From Dama dama (Eukaryota; Chordata; Mammalia; Artiodactyla; Cervidae), in contig NC_083694.1 in assembly GCF_033118175.1 (NCBI RefSeq), positions 31,260,108-31,324,107 of the forward strand: DNA of 64,000 bases, read 5' to 3'. Shown here in pieces: positions 12,672 through 23,012 of this stretch. The notes under the pieces are model-generated. The model searched no databases. It was given only the letters and a program-made list of their open reading frames with translations, and was not told the origin of the DNA. A program made the position numbers and the translations under genes. Every line of letters starts with the position of its first letter. Positions within the stretch are counted from its first letter, which is position 1.

Positions 12672-12787
12672 AAGTGAAGTGAAAGTTGCTCAGTCATGTC
12701 CAACTCTTTGCAACCCCATGGACGATAGAGTCCACGGAATTCTCCAGGTCAGAATACTGGAGTGGGTTGCCATTTCCTTCTCCAATA
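12672..12787 (-). mobile_element. Bov-A SINE monomer, reverse, nested
   Basis: TGAAAGTTGCTCAGTCATGTCC through CTGGAGTGGGTTGCCATTTCCTTCTCCA. TTTGGCT on each side (about 12659 and 12788) is the host SINE duplicated at insertion. Confidence 0.85.
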
Positions 12788-12852
12788 TTTGGCTGTGCCA
12801 GGTATTAACTGCAGCATGCAGGGTATTTAGTTGTGGCATACAATTTCTACTA

Positions 12853-12945
12853 TCCAAAATACTATCTTGAGAAGTTTGCTGTGGCCTAAAATCTTTCCAA
12901 TAGAACTTTATTCTTAATTCAGAGTAGACTTTAGTCCTCATTGCT
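12853..12945 (+). repeat. Diverged duplicate segment, copy B
   Basis: Same blocks as 11966-12060, about 880 bp away. It sits between the broken CHR SINE and the 3' end of a reverse BovB fragment, i.e. immediately downstream of that BovB end on the minus strand. Confidence 0.85.
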
Positions 12946-12947
12946 GA

Positions 12948-13366
12948 TTCAGTTCAGTTCAGTTCAGTCGCTCAGTCATGTCCGACTCTCCGTGACCCCA
13001 TGGGGTCACTCTCCGTGACCCCATGGACTGCAGCACACCAGCTTCCCTGTCCATCACCAACTCCCAGAGCTTGCTCAAACCCACGTCCACTGAGTCTATG
13101 ATACCATCCAGCCATCTCATCCTCTGTTGTCCCCCTCTCCTCCCACCTTCAATCTTTCCCAGCATCAGAGTCTTTTCAAATGAGTCAGTTCTTTGCATCA
13201 GGTGGCCAAGGTATTGGAGTTTCAACTTCTGCATCAGTCCTTCCAATGAATATTCAGGACTGATTTCCTTTAGGATTGACTTGTTGGATCTCCTTGCAGT
13301 CCAAGGGACTCTCAAGAGTCTTCTCCAACACCATAGTTCAAAAGCATCAATTCTTCGGATCATTAA
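12948..13366 (-). mobile_element. BovB LINE 3' fragment, reverse
   Basis: TTCAGTTCAGTTCAGTTCAG through CACCATAGTTCAAAAGCATCAATTCTT. It has a short direct duplication of CTCCGTGACCCCATGG at 12988-13025. The 134-codon minus ORF (RIDAFELWCWRRLLRVPWTARRSN) is BovB remnant. Confidence 0.93.
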
Positions 13367-13479
13367 CTAGTGTTTAATCAGCATATGGGTTCTAGTTCCC
13401 TGACCAGAGATGGAACCCAGGCCACCTGCATTGGGAGCATGGAATCTTAGCCATCAAACCACCAGGGAAGTCCCCTAAC

Positions 13480-14029
13480 ACTCAAATAAAATGTCATTTT
13501 GTTGTATGTCATCTGAAGTTTGCAAATCTTAAAATTGTCTCATTACATAGAAAACACTAAAAAAGAAATGAAAAACTTACACAAATATTCCCAAAATAAG
13601 ATATGACTTCTGTGCCTGGTGGTAGGACATGCAGAATGTTGTAAGTAGGCAATTACACTGGGATTCTGAGACTGATATAAGCCTTTTTCCTATGGGCAAT
13701 CTTTTATAACAGGGATGTGGCACTTGAAATACTGAGGTCAGTGATACAAGCATGCTATGGAATCAAAAGATACATACATTAGTTGAATACTTCCTCCTTT
13801 CCCTACAGGCCCATCTCCATTTCTTTGTTCAATCTGCCTTCTTCCAACCTACATGCCTTCATCTCCCACCCATGGTGGGCAACATCCTTACCATCCTTCA
13901 AATCTGTCCTCTCTCCTTCTCCTAAATCCACATACCCTTTGGTGGTTTGCTAACGACAGTTACTATGGTCTTTGACATATACTTACTTGGAAACCTATCT
14001 TATTGATACACACTCCCCTTTTTAAGATC
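13480..14029. other. Non-coding DNA, nothing recognised
   Basis: No clear repeat; C/T-rich around 13795-13930. Confidence 0.5.
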
Positions 14030-14200
14030 AGAAGTTCACTGCAGTGTAGGGAGCTCAGCCTGGTGCTCTGTGGTGCCCTAGAGGGGTGGGATGAGAGAGT
14101 AGGAGGAAGGGGATATATACATAGAGCCGGTTCACTTCCTTGTGCAGCAGAAACTAACATAACATTGTAATGCTACTATACCCCCCAAAACAACAAAAAA
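14030..14200 (+). repeat. Cattle L1 3'-end-like repeat
   Basis: GCTCAGCCTGGTGCTCTGTGG, CTAGAGGGGTGGGATGAGAG and GCAGAAACTAACATAACATTGTAATGC are typical cattle 3'-UTR text. Confidence 0.65.
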
Positions 14201-14350
14201 GAACAGAAGGTTATTCTAGGTCAGGACAGTACATGCAATATATGGTTGTTGAATTAAAGAAAGAAGTAAAGTCTAGGGCAAAAGGATTCTAAATTTATAA
14301 CAGCATCTGTTCTCTTCAAAATATGACATATCACTTTCTTTTGAAAGCAC

Positions 14351-14410
14351 TGGGTTGACCAGAAAGTTCATTCGGGTTTTGAACCCAAATGAACTTTCTG
14401 GCCAGTCCAA
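14351..14410. mobile_element. Minimal mariner-type MITE (two terminal repeats back to back)
   Basis: About 29 bp beginning TGGGTTGACCAGAAAGTTCA is followed almost at once by its inverted copy (GAACTTTCTGGCCAGTCCAA). The motif is the terminal repeat of the mariner family common in ruminants; the whole interior is missing, leaving a near-perfect palindrome. Confidence 0.8.
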
Positions 14411-16376
14411 TCCATGTAAATGACCACAGTAAAGTGATCTATGAAGAGAAGGCAGCAACAACGCAGCAACACATAAAAAGCTTAAGATACTGTTAAGTGA
14501 AAAAAGTAAAAAACAAAAGTATATCTAGGCGGTATTTACTACTTGAAAATAATATATATGCATATGGACAAAAAGTGGAAGGTAAAACAGAAAAATGAAA
14601 ACAATTTGCTCTATTGGGTGATGGAATCATTGGCTTCTGTGAATGTGATTCTGTTTATACAATAATTATTGCTTTTTAATGTATACATATGTAGTAATTA
14701 GTAATATTTATACTGGATATTGGTACTAATATTTCTGGACTATAAATAAAGCAGCTGTAGCTGTCCTATGTCTAATATCATTCAGTTTGCTGGCCCACAT
14801 GCAAACATATTCAAAGAATTGCTGTTACCGGGTAATCACCAGAATTTCTGACTTTGTAGCTAGAGAAGATGATCTGTAAGGTTAGAAGGTTGGGTCAACT
14901 TTTAAAGTCAAAATAAGTATGCCAAAAATTTTTAAGGACCAAAAGATGTATCATTCACTGAAACTGAAATAGAGCAAAAATTACATTTCTTTAGAATCAA
15001 TAGTTTGTATGACTTCCTTAAACACAAAAATGTTTTTTGACTTCTCTTTACAGTTTTATACTCCTATCCAGAGGTAGGCATTTATCTAAATGTTTATCCC
15101 ATAACACATATTATTTCTAAAAGGGCTTGTTTTGTTTTATTTGTACCATTATTGCTAAATAGCCCTGAATTGTTACTTTCATTTACATTGTTTCTGCTTA
15201 CACATTTGATTTTTTTAAAGATGTATCATTACAGTGAATAGCATTATCATCTTACCTAGAAAATCAAATGACTTTTTTGAGCATATGAATTTCTATAGTG
15301 TTTTTATGAATGAGATATACATATACTGCCACCTAAAACCACTGCCCAAATCATTATTAAAGTTATTCATGCTAAATGCCCCAAGGACCTGCAACTTGAT
15401 ATCCTTCACTGGATTGATGTGGAACTGTTTCTTTGTTCAAAAAAATCAAACTTACTTTTCTTTACTGCTAATTTTCTGAGCTTATGAGTGTAATTATAAT
15501 TTTAAATGAAGAAATTAACTTTATATGGTGTTCCAGAAAAATAACAAATTGGTAATATTTCATTAAATGGAGATATGTTAAATTATTTACATAACCCTAT
15601 TTGTCCCATTCAAGCACCCCACAGCACAAGAACAAAAGAAGCTGATTTATTAGACATACGCCAGGGTGAAAATTTTTCTCAGAATTCTTGGTTGGGCTGT
15701 GATAAGAACACAAATTTATCTAAGTATATTGAACAATGCTTTAGGGCATACTTAGGGAAGATGCTATTTAAAAAAAAAAAAAAAAAAAGCCTTATTGCAT
15801 CACACACATGGAACCAGATTCTCCTCTCATGGGCTGCAGCCAGCATGAAGTTCACACTACATTAATTTGCACTTGTCGATATGCTACTTTACAAGTATTT
15901 TTAGGCACATTCAAATGTGTACTCTGGCTCTTAAACTAGAATATAAACCCCCTAAGGGCAGGACCTGGGTCTTCCAGTTATCACCCCACAGTGTCTAGTG
16001 TAGCTGGTGTGGGCAGGCCAAGCCCTCTGGAATGGCTACAGTCTAAGTGAGGAGCAGGGAGAGGAATGTGCTAAACCTCCATCACTGAAAGAGGGTGTGA
16101 AGAACACTGGAGAGCAACTCTGTCATCACCAGGACCAAGTGATTACATGTACGAACGGCGTGCCCAAGTGGCCCCTCCCAGTCATTTTTCAGAGCTAGAA
16201 GTGAGACTGCAGGTGGTAGATGGATAGTCTCTGAAGCCTAGCTCTCAGAAGCCATCCATTAATCTTAGTAAATTCCCCAAAAGCCCTCTGAAGAGAGTAT
16301 ATAGCATTACAGACACATAAGAGAGAACAGAGCCGAACACGATTTTATTTTAATCTGTAAGTGCTACATTATGAAT
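14411..16376. other. Non-coding DNA, A tract at 15772-15788
   Basis: AT-rich, no exon recognised. The poly-A near 15772 may be the tail of an old retroposon that I cannot name. Confidence 0.5.
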
Positions 16377-16591
16377 GAAAGTGAAAGTGTTAGTCACTCA
16401 GTCATGTCTGACCCTTTGTGACCCCATGAACTGTAGCCCCTAGGGTTCCTCTGTTCATGGAATTCTCCAGGCAAGAATACTGGAGTGGGTTGCCATTTCC
16501 TTCTCCAGGGGATCTTCATCAACCAGGGATCAAACCCGGGTCTCCTGTTTTGCAGGCAGATTCTTTACCATCTGAGCCACTAGGGAAGCCC
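16377..16591 (-). mobile_element. Bov-tA SINE, reverse
   Basis: TGAAAGTGTTAGTCACTCAGTCATGTCTGACC through GATCAAACCCGGGTCTCC to GAGCCACTAGGGAAGCCC; full length. Confidence 0.95.
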
Positions 16592-17703
16592 TAAATTATA
16601 GAAAAGACAAATATTAATAACCTTAGTAGCCACATTAATACAGACCATGAAATGTTCCTAGGATGTTTCCAGAATCAAATAAAAGACAATGGACCTCAGA
16701 GATCCATTAGCTGGGTCTTCAGGTAGAGCACATTACGGCTGCTGTTTAAAGCTAAAAGTTTCATGATCTGTTACAGCAATCTATTTCAATCTTCTTGCTG
16801 TCAGAAAATTCCTATTTTGGGCTACTGTAATTTCCAGTTGCTGTGATTAAATCTCTTTGTTCTTATTCTTTCCTTACTAAAGATCAAGAACAAGTGTTTA
16901 ACTTACTTCTTGAAATTATGTCAAGTCCTTAAAGACAAGTGAAGCAATGCTTCAGTCTTCTCTAAGTAGAAAGGTACAATTCTTCAACTTTCCTTTGTTG
17001 CTTTTATTTCTCAGGCCTTAAGTAGGTCGTACTTTAGGACATGTAGGGCTTCCTCTCTACACAAAGCCATACAAAACAGATGTACTACTCCCAACAACCT
17101 AATTAATTCAATTGAACTTATAACTCTTGTGTTGACACAGTCCACATTTTTTAATGTCAGCATTAAAGTGTGGAGTCATGTTGCTGTAGATATGAGCAAT
17201 CCTCAAATCCGTTTTTTGCCCTAATTTTCTAGTCAAAATTTGCAGATTTATTTCTTTTGTATATGAGCTTTACCCTTAAATATTTTCTTTGATTACCCCA
17301 TTCAGGTAATTTTGAACTTCAACACTTCCTATGCAATATTAGCCACAACTACAGAGTTCTAACTTACACCATACTGATAAGAAAGTCTTATTTTTGACAG
17401 AAATTAAACTAACCTAAATATTTTGTACTATTATTATAAAACAATTTATGTATTTATATTTGTACTCCCATCCAAGCCATTATTAAGTCACATGCCTCTA
17501 ATCAGACAATAACACAATGACCAGTCATATACCCATCTGCTGATGCCACTAGATGACTAAGAGATCAGGCATCAGGCACATTTCCTATACTGCGAAATAC
17601 TCTAAAGCTGTTACATTATACTTCAAGATCGGTGAGTCTTCAATCTCAAAGCTTCACATTCTAGAGGGCAGGGGAAACAAAAGTTTTATCTTTATCCTCA
17701 GGG
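16592..17703. other. Non-coding DNA, nothing recognised
   Basis: No exon or clear repeat. Confidence 0.5.
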
Positions 17704-17925
17704 CAGGGGTTGGCAAGCTTTTTCAGTAGAGGCTCAGAGAGTAAGTATTTCAGTTGTGGGGGCTATGCCACAGCTTCTCAACTCTGCCTTGTGGCAGGAA
17801 AGCAGCCATAGACAGTACATTAACAAGCGAGTGTTAACCATCTTCTATGACAACTTGATTTGTAACAACTGCCTGCAGGTCAGAGCTGCCGGTGGGCTGT
17901 AGTTTGCTAGCCCTCTTCTACAGCT
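17704..17925. mobile_element. Non-autonomous hAT-type DNA transposon
   Basis: CAGGGGTTGGCAAGCTTTTTCAGTAGAGGC at one end, AAAGCAGCCATAGACAGTACAT in the middle and GTGGGCTGTAGTTTGCTAGCCC at the other end. This is a widespread Charlie-related element; subfamily not named. Confidence 0.75.
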
Positions 17926-17993
17926 ACAGGGCACCTGTGCCTAAACATACGCTCATATCAGTGTAAGTAGGCATGTATATATGTGCCTACAAA

Positions 17994-18280
17994 AAGGTGG
18001 TCCCCAACCTTTTTGGCACCAGGGACAGTTTTGTGGAAGATGATTTTTAAAGTTGTTTTTTATTTTTTAATTGGAGGAAAATTGCTCCAGTGTTATGCTG
18101 GTGGCAGACAGTTTTTCCACGGAAGGAAGTGGTGGGGCAACGGTTCCGGAGATAATGCAACCAATGGGGATGGCAGATGAAGCTTCCCACACTTGCCTGC
18201 TGCTCGCCTCTTGCTATGTGGCCAGTTCCCGACAGGCCTTGGACCACTACCGGTCCCAGGGATTGGGAACCCCTGCATCA
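17994..18280. mobile_element. hAT-Charlie MER1-type element
   Basis: Inverted ends GGTGGTCCCCAACCTTTTTGGCACCAGGGAC and CCGGTCCCAGGGATTGGGAACCCCTG. A short T-rich insertion lies at about 18040-18100. Small overlapping ORFs on both strands here are chance. Confidence 0.75.
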
Positions 18281-18644
18281 GCACACCAAATCTTTATCTG
18301 CTTATCCCCAAAATAGGGTGGCTTCATGGGCGTGTGACCAGTGTGCTCATATAGGGACCTGTGTTTAGAAGGGCTCTGAACCTGCAGTTTAATGCTCTGT
18401 GGTCAACGTTTTAAAATTCTCCTTAATGTTTTATGTTGGAATCTGGGTTCTATAGGTGAAGTCTGATGGCACCAATGGAAGCCCCACTCTCATCTGTGGT
18501 CTTGTCTCTCCACTGTCTCATGGCTTGGACACTTGTTCCCTCTCAGTTTCCTCTTCCTGGCCCCTGGCTTGGGACTGTGCTGCCCTCCACCATGGGTGGG
18601 ACCAGGTCACAGCAGTTTTAGGGGCTGGAACATGTTCTGCTGGG
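18281..18644. other. Non-coding DNA, nothing recognised
   Basis: Locally GC-richer than the rest. No exon-like splice pattern seen. Confidence 0.45.
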
Positions 18645-18850
18645 CTTTGCTGATGGCTGAGAATCCACCTGTAATGCAGGAGACCTGGTTTCGATCCCTG
18701 GGTCAGGAAGATCCCCTGGAGGAGGGCAGGGCAATCCACTCCAGCATTCTTGTCTGGACAATCCCATGGACTGAGGAGCCCGGCGGGCTATAATCCATAG
18801 TATCACAGAGTTGGACACAACTGAAGCAACTGAGTAAGCAGGCATGCACC
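18645..18850 (+). mobile_element. Bov-tA SINE
   Basis: GGCTTTGCTGATGGCTGAGAATCC through GATCCCTGGGTCAGGAAGATCCCCTGG to GAGTTGGACACAACTGAAGC. Confidence 0.93.
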
Positions 18851-21800
18851 CGAGTTCCGCTATTATCCTTTACATCTGGGTGGCAGGGAGCCTGGATCTG
18901 AGCTTGGGAAAGGCTGGGTTGAGTATGTATGTCCCTGACATCTGAGGGTAGGACATGGAGCTGACAATCCCTGCTCCTGCCTGACGGCACGACAGCACAC
19001 TCCGTGGACTCAGCGTCGAGCCTCTGCCCACCCTGATCCTAGCACGTGCTGCCCAGCTGACCCACCCTGGGATGAAGACTGACTCTTCCCCACTGGGGCA
19101 TGGTATACAGGTGTTTTGACTGGTGGCATGGAGAACCTGGAAACTATGGACCCATCTGTACACCCAGTCACGGGGCACCTATGGGGGTCTGCAGCCCCCA
19201 CCATGAGTATCCCATGCTGGAGGGGGTCCAACACTAAACAGCAAATAAATGACATGCAGGGGGAGGGAGGAAGAGGGAAAAGGAGAGAGGGGGAGAGAGA
19301 GAGAGGAGAGAGGCTGACTGCAGGAGAAAGGAAATGTTTCATAATTTATTACCTTTAACATCACTTTTTTCCTGTTTTTTTTTTTTTTGAGCAAAGAACC
19401 TTGTATTTTCATTTTGTATTAGGTCCTAGTCAAAAATTAGGGACTTAGATTAGAATCATCTCTGAGACTCATCCCCCAAAACGGAGGCTAACAAAGAAAA
19501 CTTCACTTATGCATCACTTATTTCAGAGTGCTATCCTTCGTGCTTCCAGGGCTTCCTGCAGCCTTCCTAAATCTTAAATGTAAGGCTCTGAAATTAATTA
19601 TATATTTTGAATATCAGACTAATGGGCTCCTTTCAGAATATGATGATTGGGGTTGCTGCAAGGTAGCCATTTCCTTCAGATAGTTTGCTACAGAATTAAT
19701 TCATATTTCCTTAGAATGGTGATGAAGTACCTTACAAATATAAAGCACTATCAAGACATTATGCTTGAAACTTATTGATAATAACAGACAGAAAAAAGCA
19801 ACATTTTTCTAAGATTTCCCTTTATTTTCTATTAAAGAAGATAACACAACATTCTAACATACAAAAACATAACTATCTTCCTGATTCGAATAAGCTGACT
19901 ACAGTCATTGTAGAGATGGTCAGAAAAGATTGAATATGGGTTGTGCATTATAGGATATTAAAGAATTACTGTTAATATTGTTAGGTGTGATGACATAGTG
20001 ATTGTGAAAAAATTCTTCATAGGTGTACACAGAAGTATTTATTATGGGTGAAATGACTCAATGTCTGAGATCTGCTTTACATATTTCAAAAGCAGAAGAG
20101 AGGGAAAAAGACAGAAGAGGAGGAGAAGATGAAGAAGAAAAGGATGATAAAGATGACAAGGAAAATGGAGAGATAAAATGTGAAGTAGATGGAACAGAAT
20201 TGCAAAATGAGGAACCTGGGTGATGGAGATGTGGGATTTCATTGTAATAGTCTCTTTATCTTCACAAATATTTTAAAATCCCCATAGTAGAGTGTGTGTC
20301 TGTGTCTAACTGTTGCCTATAAAAATTTTCTAGTAAAAAATCAGGGCACAGATTTTTCATTCTTCTACATACCAAATGTCCCCCTTTTTTTTTTTTTTTT
20401 TTTGGTGCTAGAAGCACCCTCTGAGGCTGGCAGGAGCTCTAACTGAAGAGTTACAAAGGAGTTAGTTGATGGGAAGGATAATCTGCCCATCAACTCCTGA
20501 CACAATAAAAAAAGAGAAAAGGAGAAAATGGGAGGAAGAGATTGTCATTGTTACTCTCCTAACCTTTCCTTCTAATTATGCCAGAGTCAAGGCTTGGGTC
20601 ACAAAGAAAATGATTTTGATGCTCAACCATTTGCCCTATTTTGTATACATCAAAAAAGCTCTTGTTCTCACCACATTCCAATCTGACAGTTTCCCACCTA
20701 CTTTAAAAATGTATCAAGAGGCCAGATTAACAAAAATATAAATAAACGGACCATATTACAAGGAACACCTTGTTTGTAAACATAGAGATAGCCTTCCTGT
20801 TATTCTGAATTGCATGATATGTAACACTTTAAAAGTGAAATCGCTTTATATTATTTTATAGGTATTCAGATATATGTTCAACAGCCCAGCTTTTAAAAGT
20901 TAAATGTAAATTTCTCTCCTGAGTGCAGATGGTGGCCAAGCAAAGTAGCTCTTCAGTCCTAAAGACAGAAGGTCAGGTCATGGCTGAAAGACCAAAGAAC
21001 AATTGCTGCTTTGCTATTCCAGATCATTCATGGAATGAGACACCACTACTTTCTTGTTTTGAAACTGTCTCTTCAATTCAGAATAGTTACACAGAGTACC
21101 TATAAGATTTCCTCAAATTCTGTCCAAGAAAAAAATAGTATGCACATCACATTACAAACATCTTGGAAAACTATTAGGAGATTTTATCCCTAACTCTGAC
21201 ATCCTAAAAAGGCATACCTCTATCTAAAACTAACATTGAAATCATTATAAAAACTGTTCATGTTTCACGATTTAGCAGGTAATATTTACAAATGAAAACT
21301 GCTTCTTTTAAAAATCCTGCAGAATTTAGCCTTCACATCATTAGTAGTTAATTAAAATGAGATATAGTGAGAAAAGACAAATATTACAAATACTTCTGCA
21401 TGTGTTATTCATTTATAAGAGATATTAAAATCTTATTGCTCCTATAGTGTTTTTTTTCCTCTCTAGAACATTAAAATGTAATTTTTAAATAGCTTGGAGA
21501 CTCTACCTTATGATATTTTTTCAGTTAGTCTAAAATGTTAAAAAAAAATGTTATGCTAGCAGATGCTACAGAATAACAGGAAAGGTATATAATAATGCTA
21601 GGGAGCATGACAATATGATACCTTTTTTAAAAAGTTATGATACATCAGAAAAGGAAAGTTCCACGTTGGTTGGTAATACTAGACCTTCAGTTTCTGATAT
21701 AAAGGATTTTTAATTCCACTATCAGGCACGCCCCCAACTGGATAGAATAAAATAGTGTCATTATTTGAACATAATGAAATGTACATTATTTGCTAATAAT

Positions 21801-22895
21801 AAAAATTCTTCTGAAAATTTAAAACTCATTATAACACTGTGAATGTAGTGGTGCAAAAGTAGAATTTGATTTTGGCTGTTTGGATTTTATTTCAGTACCA
21901 GGAATTTCAGCCACCACTTGAAAAATTTTTTGTAATAAATTTCATCATCACTTTCATTTTCAATACTTTTCCTGATTGTCTTTGCACTATTTGCATAGAG
22001 AGCTGATTGGGTTGAAAAGCAAATATGTTGGAAAATTTGGTAAAAAATGTTGAACTAGAATATATTTCAAAAAATTTACTTTGGGCTACCCCCTTTTAAA
22101 CCATAGCGATTTCTTTAAAATAATGACACTTAGAACTCAGTCTTATTTTAATTGAATAGATTTATCAACCTGCTTTCACTGAATATAAAGAATGAAAGCT
22201 TTCAATGTTCTGTCACACAAAACTAAGAAAATCAAAAGTCAGTATATTTGGAACTGCCTCGCTAAAAACTTTATCCATGTTGTCAATTAAAATTGAAGTA
22301 TCTACATGATCTCAACAAAGATATAATGTAAAACATCTGTTCAAACTTAAATTGAAGTAAGTAACATTTTTTCCCTAGCATTTCCAGTTTTACTGTATTT
22401 AGGTTTCCTGAACAAACATATTCATGATAGTCTTAGTTAAAACTGGTTCCACTCTGCCAACAATCAATTTGATTGACATGTTTACATATCAACTCATCTC
22501 ATCTCACAAATTTTAAACTTTTTCACTTAAAATTGGATTCAAGTTGGCATTTTTCAAGAACTTTATTTACATATATTTTAGGTTCAAAATGTGCATTAGA
22601 ACATTTTTTTTCACTTTTTAAAGTAATGGATACATATATCCAAATGTATATTTATGACCTGTCAGATTGGAATTTAATATGCATGCAGTTGTATTCTCAC
22701 AACTTCATGTGAAAGGTGATAATTTTAGGCAACTGTATATGAAATTCTTTTAATAGTATAAATTGAATCATTCCATTAATTAGAAAGAATATAATAGAAA
22801 TAAATGACTTAGGAATAAAATCACAAAAATTTCAGGAAAAAAACATTAGTTATGTCTTTAATTGCTGCAGGTACTACATTTGTACCAAATCTTAC
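18851..22895. other. SDCCAG8 intron downstream of last visible exon, simple repeats
   Basis: Mostly unrecognised. Holds a purine run (19255-19322), T tracts (19376-19390 and 20381-20402) and an acidic, AGA/GAT-rich stretch (20098-20175) whose translation is low-complexity E/K/D. Confidence 0.55.
19255..19322 (+). repeat. Purine-only G/A simple repeat
   Basis: Long G/A-only run with several GGG blocks, including GGGGGAGGGAGGAAGAGGG. Could form triplex or G-quadruplex structures. Confidence 0.85.
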
Positions 22896-23012
22896 CTGAT
22901 CTTTAATTTCAAGATCCCTTTTAGTTTTTGTTCTGTACTCTCTGTGCTCCTTTTCGGCCTCATCCTTCTCCATTTTGGTTTTATTCAATTGATAGCGCAT
23001 TTCTCCACACAC
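22896..23012 (-). CDS. SDCCAG8: SDCCAG8 internal exon (most 3' one in window)
   Basis: A 117-nt exon, 39 codons, phase 0, starting VCGEMRYQLNK and ending DLEIKDQ. It joins in frame to the exon at 25867-26001 and continues the same charged coiled coil. The acceptor is ATCTAACAG and the donor CAG|GTAAGA, a near-perfect consensus. The next SDCCAG8 exon should begin with an E-I-E-K-L-type sequence; I could not find it between here and position 1, so the following intron appears to exceed 22.8 kb. The long intron is consistent with the known large size of this gene in mammals. Confidence 0.94.

Larger units (their letters stand above)
12640..13478 (-). mobile_element. CHR-type SINE interrupted by other insertions
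   Basis: Head TTTATTTATTTATGTTTGGCT and continuation ATTTGGCTGTGCCAGGTATTAACTGCAGC (12785-12845), then the second half TTCTAGTTCCCTGACCAGAGATGGAACCC to CCACCAGGGAAGTCCCC (13388-13478). Between them lie a Bov-A SINE, a duplicate segment and a BovB end. Confidence 0.75.

Noticed and set aside
12959..13363. 134-codon minus-strand ORF as a gene
   Set aside because: Translation (RIDAFELWCWRRLLRVPW) is the C-terminal part of BovB ORF2.
18047..18316. Overlapping ORFs on both strands near 18.1 kb
   Set aside because: They are the GC-rich body of a hAT MER1-type element.
20023..20223. Acidic 66-codon ORF as a small protein
   Set aside because: Low-complexity purine repeat; no splice or promoter context.
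21846..21885. MADE1-like GTGGTGCAAAAGTA text as a mariner MITE
   Set aside because: Only about 14 bases match and no inverted partner is found nearby.
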